Shown: positions 20,500 through 31,500, counted from the stretch's first letter. The stretch: 64,000 nt of DNA from Bremia lactucae (GCF_004359215.1 NC_090622.1:3009491-3073490), one strand, 5' to 3'. Translations and numbers: made by a program. Notes: generated from the letters alone by a model not told the origin.

Positions 20500-22790
20500 A
20501 GAAGTGTATATTCGCTGCAAGCGAAATACCACTTCTTGGGTGCATCGTCGGTAAACACGGCGAGCGCCATGATCCCGAAAGATCAAGGCAATCACCGACT
20601 GGTCAGTCCAGTCGATGTCAAGAGACTCTGAAAGTTCCTTGGTTTAGCGGCGTACTTGCACAAGTACTCTCGCAATTATGCAGATATGACAATTCATCAC
20701 TCTCGTCTCTTGAAAAAAGACGAGAAATGGTTATGGAACGCTGATTGTCAGCGTTGTTTGAAGGTATCAAACAAAGCTTGATGCAATCGCCCATCTTGGC
20801 GATTGCAGATCAAGACAGACCATTCCATGTGGTCTGTGACGCCACGATTTTGCAATCGGCTGCGCGTTAATGCAATACGATACAGACGGCGCGGAGCGCG
20901 TCGTCTGTTACCAATCGCGTCAGCTGCAATTAGCTGAACGCAATTACCCAGTGCATGACAAGGAACTCCTTGCCATGAAATATGCATTGGCTAAATTTAG
21001 GGTCTATCTCCTAGGAGATAGACCGTTCATCGTATATACGGACCATGCGTCATTACGCACGGCCGTAAACAGCCCACACCTTTCGCAAAAAAATGGCGAG
21101 GTGGCTAACCTTTTTCTCGGGGTATAAATTCTCCTTCAAATATAAATTATGACGATTTAACGTCGTCGCTGATGCGTTATCACGCCGACCCGATTTCGAT
21201 CCGGGTTTGCACTCCAACAGTGGAAAATATTTACACTATTGCACCACTCATTACAAGTGTTCCGTCATCAAATTGTTTGATGACATAAAGAAAACCTCCA
21301 CAGAAGATAAAGACCTTCTGCGTTTAATGGATCATCTCATGACTCCATCCAAAAAATCTTTTCAAAAATTGCCGGCTTTATATCGATCGTCATCCAATCG
21401 ATACACAACACGCAACGGCTTACTGTACCACACAGCCGTTGTGGCTACACTCCACGTGTCGTCGTCCCTACCCACAATGATTTGCGTTTGCGCGTCATGT
21501 ATGAGTGTCACGATGGACAAACGAGTGGGCATCGTGGACGTGTGAAGACTTATCTCAGGATAAGTCGGACTTCTACTGGCCACGCCACTATGAGCTCGTC
21601 CGCAAGTACATACCTGCTTGCGAAGTTTGTCATCGAATGAAGCCTTGTGCTTCACCCCGTGCTCCGTTCTGCCTGTTCCGATAGAGTGTTGGCAGTCCGT
21701 ATCTATGGACTTCGTCATCGAATTCCCCGAAGACACCCACAAAAATAATAATATTCTTGTTTTTGTTGACCGTTTTAGCAAGATGGTACATCTTGGTGCC
21801 GTCCTAAAGTCGATCACATCCAAAGGCTGTGCTTGTGTCTTTGTTGACACGCTATTTCGACTCCATGGATTACCTTCCGAACTGGTCTTAAATAGAGTCT
21901 CTAGATCAACGGCGGAGGTTTTTCAAATTTTGTTTAAATCACTAAAAGGCAGTTCAAAATGTCAACTTTTAACAATCCTGAAACAGATCGTCCGACGGAG
22001 CGGGCAAACCGTAGTCTCGAAGAGATACTTCGCGGAAACGTCCATTCTTCTTAGATTTGAGGCGAGTTCTTGCCGATGGTAGAATTTGCCATAAACAATA
22101 CAGTGCATCCTTCTACAAAGCATACACCGTTTTTTGTGAACGGTTTAAGCCATCCTCTCATACACACCTTGTATAGGAGTATCTCTTATATTAGGGGAGG
22201 ACTCGCACGAGCAAAGAACCTTCTAGCTCTTGCTCATCACGCATTAGCCCTAAGGTCAATATGAAAGATACCAATGTTGATCTAATCAACGGTAATGTGG
22301 CCAAACTCAGCAATTCCAATAATGTTATTGCTGGCCTTGATAACGATGCTAAAAGACTCAGGAACAAAACCAAAAACATTTTCTAGAACAATAATGCTCT
22401 CAGTAAAGAGGAGAATGACATCTCCGCCGTGCAATCTATCGCACTGAAGACAAAAACAAAACCTGTCAGCAGGAGAATTTCTGCAAAGTAGAGAAACTGT
22501 GGTTCGTTTCGTACAAAATTTTCATCGCTCATGCGGTGGATCGACAGAAATGGCCCTCAGGCAGGAGCTTAAACGCTCATTCATTTAAAGTTCACGATCT
22601 AGTCCTACTGGATACGGAAACCTTCCAAAACATGTAGTGACGAATGTGGGCAGTAAATTACTGCTCAAGTATATCGGTCCGTGTGTCCTTTCATTCGCAA
22701 GTTGTTCGACCGCAACTTGCGCATCGTTCTGCAACTGTTCGAGGGAAATACCGTCAACCGTCGTCGCGTTTCAGCGACGACAGAATTGTT
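20500..22790 (+). pseudogene. Gypsy-A-type RT end, RNase H and integrase
   Basis: Plus strand. 20,500-20,690 is the RT C-terminus and connection with LGLAAYLHKYSRNYADMTIH. 20,700-21,125 is RNase H with CYQSRQLQLAERNYPVHDKE, YALAKFRVYLLGDRPF and YTDHASLRTAVNS. 21,207-22,082 is integrase: the zinc-binding region, SVSMDFVIEFPEDTHKNNN, LVFVDRFSKMVHLGAVLKSI, a decayed second catalytic region, and the NNTVHPSTKHTPFFVNGLSH block at 22,070-22,200. 22,260-22,760 is the C-terminal linker (MKDTNVDLINGNVAKLSN) matching 16,337. Several frameshifts and stops. A 24-bp perfect palindrome lies at 21,001-21,024. Confidence 0.75.
21001..21024. repeat. 24-bp perfect palindrome in RNase H region
   Basis: GGTCTATCTCCT is followed directly by AGGAGATAGACC. 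It codes for part of FRVYLLGDRPF. The homologous position at 29,791-29,812 has lost the second arm. Confidence 0.95.
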
Positions 22791-22849
22791 CCATGTCCTC
22801 CCGTAAATAATGGACGACACGATCTAAGTCACGTGTTTGGCGAACGAGA

Positions 22850-23095
22850 CGACCCGATTTTTACTTCCTCTCCACATTCATTGACGGATTCGAGTGGTGA
22901 AAAGCGTTTCCTTGTTGAACGCCTCCTAAACCACCGCTAGGTGAAAAGGGTTCGAGCGAATTACTTCGTTCGTTGGCAGGGGTATCCACCTCGCATGGTC
23001 GTTGAGAACCTTGTTTCCAATTGAAGATGGACGTTCCGAGTCTCGTCGCACAGTACGACAAGACTAATTTTCCTAGACAGAGGGTCCATCAGAAA
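22850..23095 (+). pseudogene. Gypsy chromodomain remnant
   Basis: Reads SSGEKRFLVERLLNHR, stop, VKRVRANYFVRWQGYPPRMV. It is clearly homologous to the chromodomains at 31.9 kb and 50.8 kb and closest in text to the decayed one at 15.3 kb. A nonsense codon interrupts it. Confidence 0.7.
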
Positions 23096-23109
23096 ACGAG
23101 CGCTTCCCG

Positions 23110-23870
23110 CGCTCGTAAGTTTTCAATCTTTTGCGCATCTCACAAGAAATGATCGCCCTTCAATGTGGTTTTTCAAGGGACAATGCCTCCTTGAGGCATG
23201 ACCTGCGCCTTTAAATCAGCATGGCATCACTCCCCCACGAGAGGCAAGGTATTCATGCCTCTTTAAACAATCGGTGCGGCTTCAAGCGTGCACCGCTTAC
23301 GGTTTTTTTATCGAACCGGTCACGGAGAATAAACCGGGTTTTCATGCCAGACCTCGCGGCCGGTGCTACGATCACTCTGTACGAATGCTTCCCAAGCTTG
23401 GAACGAAGGAGTGACATCCTTTGCCCGCTTACATGTGTACCGTCGATGCTGGAAACGGTATCAATGAAGAATTCCGTTTTGTCGTCACTAGACTTGTGAA
23501 GTCTGGATGAGTCAAAAATGAAAGTTGATATCGATCAATGGTCCTACCAGACCAACGAGTTAAGTTGCTCTTAAAGAGGACCAACCGCGGCATAGTTGTA
23601 AAGCATGAAGTTGGTGTAGAAGACGCGCTGCTCGAGCAATTATTGGCACATGCTGAGAAGATCATTTTTTTCAATCACGGCATCTTGAATTGACTAAGGA
23701 TTCACACCAATTGCATTGTGTTTACGCCAGACTGGTCTAATGAAGCTTTTTTGTGAATCAAGTGCATCAGGTCCTTAATACAATTGTTCAAAGTCAACCG
23801 AACAGTTCTAGGTAAACGCCTGCGTTCCTCTTTTTCTTGAAGGCTTTTTTTAACCTTATCCGGTCATTTG
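23110..23870 (-). pseudogene. Antisense accessory frame remnant (A2 type)
   Basis: The minus strand at 23,432-23,280 matches the plus strand at 14,872-15,000 (CAAAGGATGTCACTC, then CAAGCTTGGGAAG, then CGTGACCGGTT). It is therefore the same antisense frame, again opposite to pol and 3' of the chromodomain. The longest open piece on the minus strand is 23,674-23,429. Decayed. Confidence 0.45.
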
Positions 23871-23878
23871 TAACTAGG

Positions 23879-24737
23879 CACCTTTGCTAGTAATAATAAC
23901 AGTACTAGTCAACCTACTGATTACAGTGAAGGTGCGGTTCCTCGAAACTTCACGTACAAAAAGGTACAGAGAAAGGTTTCTTATAAAGCTAAGGTAAATT
24001 AGCTTAAGGTCTAGTTTAAGGCGTAAGAATAGAGAAAAAGTAAAACTGTATTAATGTATGTGGTTTTGTTCGCAAGCTTCTTCTGAATTTATTATATATG
24101 TAACTTACTATGTATGGCGCCTCCTATGCATGCAAAGCATACCTCAACAGGTTATAAGTTCGATTAAAGGGCGAGTAGCACAGCGATCGATGCAGGCTTT
24201 GATTCCTTAGCTTCTGCTGATCTCAAGGAATTCAGCGGCTGTGAAATATTTCAAGGACAAGGACGGCCTCGACTTGAAAAATATATACGGGACATCCCGT
24301 ACACAGCAGTGAGCACTCCCAGTGGGATGCTCTAGGAATGGCTAGTAATACCACAGGGGCTTAGTAAGGGCCCCCCCCAACATTCAACATATGCGTACTG
24401 AATCTGTTAAGACCCGTGCATGAATTCGCACAAAGTTATTTCGACGATGTTTTCGTTCATAGCTGGGCTATGGACGGAAATACGGACGTGAGAGTCATAA
24501 AATTGCGCACCCCACAATCGTGTCTTGTAATGATTGGCGCGTTTGATTAAAACTTGAATCAACACCAATCAATAGAATTAATGTCTTATTGCCTCGATAT
24601 TACCAAATTTTTTAATTTAGGAACTAATCAAAAAAGATATTTATTAGTACTTTTTATCGTATTTCTGTTCATGGAACATAATATTACTTATTCCTCTTTT
24701 AGAAAATAATACTTATTTAACGATACAACTCGTTACA
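23879..24737 (-). repeat. LTR-A2 split by a gypsy RT fragment
   Basis: 23,879-24,150 matches the inner part of LTR-A2 (10,400-10,665). 24,503-24,737 resumes at CACAATCGTGTCTTGTAATG and runs to the LTR's 5' end ACTCGTTACA. The 350 bp between them are foreign to the LTR. It is in minus orientation, opposite to the pol remnant on its left. Confidence 0.7.
24155..24500 (+). pseudogene. RT fragment inserted in LTR-A2
   Basis: Plus-strand text DIPYTAVSTPSGML, stop, EWLVIPQGLSKG is the central RT segment of Gypsy-A, followed by decayed sequence where YFDDVFVHS should be. It interrupts the LTR. Confidence 0.6.
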
Positions 24738-25114
24738 TCGTTGCTTCGCCTTATATTGAGCAGCAAGCTCCTGTCGAAGATTACACGCTTCGGAGTTTGC
24801 GTCAAATAAATTATCTAAATGTCTATTGAATTATTATTATTATCAATTAATTTAAATTTCATTTATTTTTCAATAATAATTGATGATATAATGGGACAAG
24901 TTTTTTTTTATTATTCCAACCTAGGCGCATTAATTGTTCATAACGGTGTCTTCGTAGTATTTTAGAGAAAGAATGTATTATATCGTAAAAACCAGCTTAA
25001 CGAAAGAGGTAAAAAAAACTTTCCCTACGATATAGTCGGCATTTGTATGGAATGTACGTCAAAACAAGTAGTATTGATTATAACGCAAACAGCATGCAAA
25101 TCGAATTCTGGAGA
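24738..25114. other. AT-rich spacer downstream of the CRN gene
   Basis: Low-complexity AT-rich sequence (for example TTATTATTATTATCAATTAA near 24,830). No gene recognised. Confidence 0.5.
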
Positions 25115-27421
25115 CTAGATTCTTCCATTGCCAATCTCAACGAAAATGACGAGCTTTTTTTCACAGTGCTTCGTGCTACCATCATCCATGCACTGTACTT
25201 TGTGCAATTCTTGATTCTCTATCCCAACAATTTCCTCTAGCTTCGAACCACATGAAACGCGATAGACATCCATTGTTGCCAAATTGTGTTCTCGCACAAA
25301 TGCTGCATATGTTTCTTCCCTTATAAAATATTCTTTCTGCAATCCCCTCGTCACTACCAAATGCAGTTTGGATTCAGCCGGTACACGCGACAGAATCTTT
25401 CTTATTGTCTCGAGCGACAGAGGCTGCTCCTCGTCGTTGCATTCGCCAGATATCAGCCCGGAATCAATACGAAAGTCGATCGTTTCACTGTTGGCAGTTT
25501 GGACGAAATTGTCCAACTTTAATTCGTCATTAAGCAGCCAAGCTGGCCATTTTACGTTTGGAGGAGACAAGAATGGAACGACCCAATTCCCGCGTGTCTC
25601 AAATCCTACAGGAAAATCTATCTTCACATCTTGTGACTTAACGCCCAATTCGTACAAAAGCCGACCCAAAAATGTCGGGAATGCCACCCCACCAAGTCCG
25701 GCAACATGACTCGCCAACACGACAGCCGCGAACACGAACACTTCGAAACGCTGCTTCTCGTCCATAGGCTCGTTGGTATCATGCAAATACATTGTTGTAG
25801 TCGGCACTGACAAAAAGACCTCACGCAAGGAAAGGTCAAACGGACGATATGACATACCGCCCGTCAGAGTCAAGTAAAGAAGGACGTCATTCGACGGGTG
25901 AGGAAACACACTACGACATTTCCAGCTTCTTCTGTCTTCAAAATCGAATTCGGCTTCGTCGGCTTTGTAAGAATTGCCATTTGCCTTCAGAAACAGCCTA
26001 AATGTCCTCTTTTCATCTAAGCAAGCATAATGACTGTCAATCAAATTCAATTTACCGTCTTCAACACGACAACTCGAGCAGAGCAACAAGCATAGCTGAC
26101 CAATTTCAAACTCGTGATGTCGTCTTTGCTTCCTCCGGGCCAATAGTGGTGCCAAATGTCCAACCAGTGCATTTAAGTAATTTGCTGTATTATTGCCGAC
26201 ATTCCACGGATTTTCCCGTATATACTGGATAGCAATCTCAGCGAAGAGCGGTCGACTATTCGCGACAATGTTTTGGAAAACCGTTGGTAGTATTTGAACA
26301 TCACTGCCAATTACGGTGCGAGGTAAAAGTGGGTGCACTATGCACCACAGATAATCCGCAGGACATCGCGATCCAGAGGAAACCGAAGTCAAACCTCGTG
26401 CCGTACCACTCGTGGAGCTGACTACCACAACAAGACCAAACGATCGAAATACGTTTAGCATGAGACGAAGGCGACGTCTATTATCGTAAGCCCAACGATC
26501 GTTTGATGCGGCTTTTCGATCAATTTCACGCGGAAAATCATCTAGAAAAAAGATAAAGGGCTTTTTTCCATTCGTAACACGATCTTTGAGTGCCTGATTG
26601 ACATCGTTACGAGTCCAAACAGCTGTTTCCAATTCATTTTTTTCGAGCAGTGCAGCATAGATAAAGCCATAAAGAGATAAATAATTTTCACCTTGCAATA
26701 ACATAATGCTGCCCGTATTTGGCCCATTCGTCATTTCAAAGTCTTTTTTCAGGCAATTTTCGAAAACGCGGCTACGTGATGCATACGCTGCACTAATGTC
26801 TTGTCCTTTATCATCGACATTGTCACACATTATGTGATAAATATCAAATTGTCCAGTGGCGTCCAAGTTGAATGCCATTTGCGTCTTTCCCATACCAGAC
26901 GAGCTTTCCAAAACGACAAATGGTGTAACCTCATCTTTGCTCTCGAGAATTGAGCGGATTGCTTTCGAAAGTGACTCGACTTGTTGTTGACTAGCAAGTG
27001 TCTTGGAAAGAGTCTCATACCTTTCCACAGTTTTCGCGGTTTTGCTGTTCCGCGAAATAGAGAGAATTTGTCGTGGGACCACTACCAGCACGTGAATTTG
27101 CCTTGGCTGCGGCGCGGGCATTTGGTTTTCGTTTAGATAACGCTGGATAGACCGAGTTGACATCAATGGCTTGCAATCAAGCATACTTTCGATGTCATCA
27201 TCCACATTTCCCTTTATAAGTTGCTGTGCACTCGGCTCGCTATCTGACAGCCACGCGTTCCCCTTTCTCGCCAAGTACAGCTCGAGTTCGGCAGCATCGC
27301 ATTTTATTTTGTTTGAGTTTTTAATTTTGATAGCGTCATTCAAGGCCACCACTGACTTCGTTTCGTCAATGGTCACAGGGAATACGCTTCTCTCTCCGAC
27401 TATGGCACATAAGAGCTTCAT
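25115..27421 (-). CDS. Crinkler (CRN) family effector with P-loop NTPase-like C-terminal domain
   Basis: A single intact 768-codon frame starting at an ATG. The N-terminal CRN header opens MKLLCAIVGERSVFPVTID, an ubiquitin-like fold in this family. Residues 46-52 read LELYLAR, a variant of the LxLFLAK translocation motif. A DWL-like region follows (AWLSDSEPSAQQLIKG), and the header closes with HVLVVVP at 110-116. The effector part has a Walker-A-like SSSGMGKT (173-180), a hydrophobic Walker-B-like FIFFLDDFP (289-297) and an SSTSGTARG segment near 335-343, as in CRNs with a STAND/AAA-like NTPase followed by a C-terminal domain. CRNs are delivered into plant cells, mostly act in the nucleus and often perturb host cell death; for this protein that is inference from the family. 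No signal peptide is obvious, which is common in CRNs. LTR-A2 fragments flank both sides. Confidence 0.9.
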   Translation of the reverse strand: MKLLCAIVGERSVFPVTIDETKSVVALNDAIKIKNSNKIKCDAAELELYLARKGNAWLSDSEPSAQQLIKGNVDDDIESMLDCKPLMSTRSIQRYLNENQMPAPQPRQIHVLVVVPRQILSISRNSKTAKTVERYETLSKTLASQQQVESLSKAIRSILESKDEVTPFVVLESSSGMGKTQMAFNLDATGQFDIYHIMCDNVDDKGQDISAAYASRSRVFENCLKKDFEMTNGPNTGSIMLLQGENYLSLYGFIYAALLEKNELETAVWTRNDVNQALKDRVTNGKKPFIFFLDDFPREIDRKAASNDRWAYDNRRRLRLMLNVFRSFGLVVVVSSTSGTARGLTSVSSGSRCPADYLWCIVHPLLPRTVIGSDVQILPTVFQNIVANSRPLFAEIAIQYIRENPWNVGNNTANYLNALVGHLAPLLARRKQRRHHEFEIGQLCLLLCSSCRVEDGKLNLIDSHYACLDEKRTFRLFLKANGNSYKADEAEFDFEDRRSWKCRSVFPHPSNDVLLYLTLTGGMSYRPFDLSLREVFLSVPTTTMYLHDTNEPMDEKQRFEVFVFAAVVLASHVAGLGGVAFPTFLGRLLYELGVKSQDVKIDFPVGFETRGNWVVPFLSPPNVKWPAWLLNDELKLDNFVQTANSETIDFRIDSGLISGECNDEEQPLSLETIRKILSRVPAESKLHLVVTRGLQKEYFIREETYAAFVREHNLATMDVYRVSCGSKLEEIVGIENQELHKVQCMDDGSTKHCEKKLVIFVEIGNGRI

Positions 27422-27595
27422 TATACGTGTTTTGTCTTTCTGGGAACTCTAAACGCCGCAGATTATCCCTTGAGGTTGTAAACAGCATAGATTGAAAAGT
27501 GAAATTAATGATTTAAGCTTTAACTGAGAAATTCCGTAGAACTTTCCACTTCTTCCAGTTCGACAGGAGACGCAGTGCAACAGTTGAATTATATC
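27422..27595. promoter_or_regulatory. Upstream region of the CRN gene
   Basis: About 175 bp separate the CRN start codon from an LTR-A2 U3 fragment in the same orientation. No TATA or initiator element could be assigned with confidence. Any core promoter must lie here or inside the LTR fragment. Confidence 0.35.
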
Positions 27596-27775
27596 ACTCT
27601 TCGAACTAATGTCTCGTTGCGTCAATATTTCCAAATTTGATAACATTGGATGAATCAAGTCAACTAATTAATAAAGATAATTATTTGTACATTTTATCTT
27701 ATTTCTTCTTATATAAAATAAGAATATTTTTTCCTCTTACAGGAAATAATACTAAATATTACTGGTTACTTTAAG
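27596..27775 (-). repeat. LTR-A2 U3 fragment upstream of CRN
   Basis: Read on the minus strand it starts GTAACCAGTAATATTTAG and carries the AT-rich U3 and the CGCAACGAGACATTAGTTC block of LTR-A2. It has the same orientation as the CRN gene. Confidence 0.6.
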
Positions 27776-27799
27776 TTAAAATTAACGCCGCCAATCGCC

Positions 27800-28171
27800 T
27801 GTAACGAGGTGTATCTTTACGTGAAATTAACACTTAAAAGGTTGTTAATGAATATATTAATTAACAAAAGGTAGAGTTGGAGAATTTTACTTTACATAGT
27901 AATTTTCGAACAGCTTATCCATTGCAAGATATTTGCCATTATATCTACTTGCTCCGCGGTCCCCCGTCAGCACTGGACGCACACAAAAAGAGATACAGAA
28001 AAGACTTTATTACATGTTATGTATTAGTTTATAATTAAGTTGGTATTAAGTAGATAGAAACAGAAGCACTGTATTATATTAAATACAGTTTACTTATAAC
28101 TCTCTTTAGAGAAAGTGTTCTAAAGAGAGTCTTCCTCTGCACGTATTAGTGTGCGTGAAGCGACGTGAGGC
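27800..28171 (+). repeat. 5' LTR of Gypsy-A, 3' end lost
   Basis: Starts TGTAACGAGGTGTATCTTTA and follows LTR-A to the CACCACTCGC block, then joins protease coding sequence directly at about 28,172. The LTR end, leader, gag and the protease N-terminus are deleted. Confidence 0.75.
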
Positions 28172-29344
28172 ACCACTCGCGCTGTGCGTCTAGCAACAGG
28201 CGCATCGATAACAGTAACGAAACGCGTAGTGAAATTTAACTACACGTTAACAGATTTACAGTATGATGAAATCATCATCGTACTGGATTTGGATGACAAA
28301 TTTGATGTCATCCTAGGTTTGCCTTGGCTCAGAAAATATGAGCCAAGGATCAACTGGCAGCATCGATCCGTAAAGATGCCTGCCACTTGTTAATGAGATG
28401 ACCATCTAATGAACATTTTGGAGCGTTCACAAGCGTGTGGATGTGCTACGAGGGAGAGCGATGGCCTTACTTAAGCTACGGTCGTTAGTACAACTGCACA
28501 AGATCACAGTGTGATTACTAATCACCCTGTGGAGTCAGCTGCCGGCGGCTGTGCGAATACACATGCAGCGCCGAAGGTCCACCACTCAAATAAGTCGAGT
28601 GGATTGAGACATGAATGTGCGTCTAGCGAGCAACATTCAAGGAATATACCGGTTGTTCAAAAGGGGCAACACGATGATCCTAGGTCAAGTAGAGAGTCGA
28701 CGGTAGAGGACCCGACTGTGATAGCGCAATCACAGTCGGTAAGACGTTGAAGGAATAAGTCCCCACATACTTTAGAAAAAAAAAACTTGAATAATTAATG
28801 CTGAATTGACTAGAATTCAGCATTCCGAGGGATTGATCCCTCGACAGCCTATTGACAAATACCAGGAAGAAACCGAGACGTTGAATGTCTTGGTTAATAA
28901 CGGATCAAGAAAAGGCGCTTATACTCTTGATCTGTATGCGCCTCCGATGTTAACTTCGGAGATAACTCAATTAAAACCCTAAAAACCAAGCAGTTCTTGA
29001 GAGATCTGCATAGTGGTAGAATCAAGAGGATCTGCGTTTTCGTCAAAGAGGACGAATGCGTAACCGATATTCGGATAGCGAAAAAGTTTGTAGAGAACAA
29101 ACGGGTTTTCAGCAGCTAATTGATCGACGAAAGTGTTCTCGATGTGAACACTCGGATTGAGAGATATACTTCTCCATCCTCTGAGTAACTTTAGACAAAT
29201 TCTTTATACAAAGATTTGATTGAATTCAAAGATGTATTCCCCAAAGCAGTTCCGTGCGAGTAGCCTAAGGCTAAAGGCATCCGACATGAGATCGAGCTCA
29301 AACCGGGCTCGAGATATTGTGTCATGAAGCAGTGGCCACTGACA
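28172..29344 (+). pseudogene. Gypsy-A protease C-terminal part and linker
   Basis: The protease flap-to-end region reads VRLATGASITVTKRVVKF, IIVLDLDDKFDVILGLPWLR and KYEPRINWQHRSVKMPATC, then a stop at about 28,391. The linker to RT continues with stops to 29,344, with recognisable text (HEIELKPGSRYCVMKQWPL-like) at its end. RT is deleted, because the next base pairs belong to the RT-RNase H connection. Confidence 0.7.
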
Positions 29345-31500
29345 CGGCGTGCGTCCTAATTACGAAAAGATCAGGGCAAATACCGACTGGCCAGTTCCAG
29401 TCGATGTCAAGGGACTTAGAAAGTTCCTTGGTTTAGCGGCGTACTTGCACAAGTACTCTCGCAATTATGCAGAGATGACAGTTCATCTCTCTCGTCTCTT
29501 GAAAAAAGACGAGAAATGGTTATGGAACGCTGATTGTCAGCGTTCGTTTGAAGGTATCAAGCAAAGCTTGATGCAATCGCCCATCTTGGCGATTGCAGAT
29601 CAAGACAGACCATTCCATGTGGTCTGTGACGCCAGCGATTTCGCAATCGGCTGCGCGTTAATGCAATACGATACAGACGGCGCGGAGCGCGTCGTCTGTT
29701 ACCAATCGCGTCAGCTGCAACCAGCTGAACGCAATTACCCATTGCATAATAAGGAACTCCTTGCCATGAAATATGCATTGGCTAAAATTAGGGTCTATCT
29801 CCTCGGAAAGAACCGTTCATCGTATATTCGAACCATGCGTCATTGCGCACGGCCGTAAACTGCCCACACCTCTCGCAAAGAATGGCGAGGTGGCTATCCT
29901 TCTTCGTGGAGTATAATATCTCCGTCGAATATAAACCAGGATGACTTAATGACATCGCTGATGCGTTATCACGCCGAACCGATTTTGAGTTCAGCAGTGC
30001 ACTTCAACAGTGAAATTAATCCCACTGTTGCAACACTCACTACGAATTTTTCGACATCAACCTTAGTTGCTGACATTAAGAAAGCCTACGCAGAAGATAA
30101 GGACCTTCTGCGTTATGTGATCATCTGATGAATTCATCCGATAATCTTTTAAAGATTTACCGGCTTTTTATTGATCGTCATCCGATCGATACACAACACG
30201 CAACGGCTTATTGTATCACACAGCCGTTACCAGTGACACTCCACGTGTCGTCGTCCCAACTCACAATAATTTGCGCTTGCGCATCATGTATGAGTGTCAC
30301 GATGCACCACCAAGTGGGCATCGTGAACGTGAGAAGACTAAACCTTACATTAAGTGACGACTTTTACTGGCCCCGCCAGTATCAGTACGTGCGCAATTAC
30401 ATTCGTGCTTGTGAGGCATGTCAACGGGTGAAGCCTAGACTTTCATCCCGTACACCTCTTCAACCTCTACCACTCCCGGCAGAGTGTTGGCAGTCTGTAT
30501 CTATGGTCTTCGTCTTCGGATTTCCCGAAGACGATCACAAAAACAATGGAATCCTTGTTTTTGCAGACAGATTCAGCAATATGATACATCTTGCTGCAGT
30601 ACCAGAGTCGATCACGGCTCCGGGCTGTACCCGTTTCTTAAACGACACGGTATTCAAACTCCACGGATTATTCCGTACATAAAATTAACAATAAGGGAAT
30701 TTATTGGTCTTGAGATGAACTGGTGTCGGATAAAGAGAGACCCACGATTCACAGCGGAATTCTGGCAATCCGTGTTCCGATCTCTCGGAACACGGCTCCC
30801 TATGTCAACATCCGATAACCCAGAAACAAATGGTCAAACTGAACGCGTAAATCGCGTCCTCGAAGAGATACTTCGAGGTTACGTCTAATCGTATCTGAAT
30901 TGGAGCGAGTTTTCAACGATGGTCGAATTCGCCATCAATATTTCGGTTCAAGCGTCTACAACGCATACACCATTCTTTGTGAATGGCTTACGCCATCCTC
31001 GTATCAATCCAATTAGAGGGATCTTCTAGTAAGGGAGGGGGGAGGTGGATTCGCACGAGCAAAACCATTTCTGGCTCATGCTCATCACGCGTCGAAGTTA
31101 AAACGACGCGAGTGATGTCGATAACGAAGAAATCAACATCGAAGATGAGAATGATCTCATGGCAGTACGCACAAAGCGTACTGAAAAAGAAAAAAAACAA
31201 ATGAGTTAGCAGAAGAGTTTCTGCTAACTCGAGAATCAATAATCCGTTTCGTTCAGGATTCCATTGCTAACGCAGTGGACCGACAGAAGCGGAATGCAGA
31301 CAAACATTGGAGAGCAAATGTTCATCCATTTAAAATAAATGATCTAGTGCTACTCTTTACGGTATACTTACCTAAGCGTTAACAAACTAATGTGGGTAGC
31401 AGTAAATTGCACCCAAATTCATTGGGCCTTTCCGTGTACTGCATCGCAGAGACAATGCGTACACAATAGAATTGCCACGTAGGATTTGAGCGGATCCTAC
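29345..31500 (+). pseudogene. Gypsy-A RNase H and integrase
   Basis: 29,349-29,858 is open and encodes the RT connection and RNase H: VDVKGLRKFLGLAAYLHKYS, RPFHVVCDASDFAIGCALMQ, ERVVCYQSRQLQPAERNYP. 30,128-30,682 is the integrase zinc finger (RACEACQRVKPRLSSRTPLQ) and core (VSMVFVFGFPEDDHKNNGIL, VFADRFSNMIHLAAVPESIT). In the first catalytic block the V-D-R context reads ADRFS. 30,720-30,890 has DPRFTAEFWQSVFRSLGTRL and NPETNGQTERVNRVLEEILR. 30,983-31,500 is the C-terminal region. Frameshifts lie near 29,860, 30,680 and 30,890. The first 200 bp of RNase H form a chain of hairpins. Confidence 0.8.
29525..29732. repeat. Chain of six consecutive stem-loops in RNase H coding sequence
   Basis: Stems read directly: 29,525-29,533/29,537-29,545 (9 bp, 3-nt loop); 29,556-29,562/29,566-29,572 (7 bp, 3-nt loop); 29,572-29,581/29,588-29,597 (10 bp, 6-nt loop); 29,605-29,612/29,620-29,627 (8 bp, 7-nt loop); 29,673-29,684/29,688-29,699 (12 bp with one G-U, 3-nt loop); 29,712-29,717/29,722-29,727 (6 bp plus 4 bp beyond a bulge, 4-nt loop). 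All lie inside codons for conserved RNase H residues. Confidence 0.9.
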
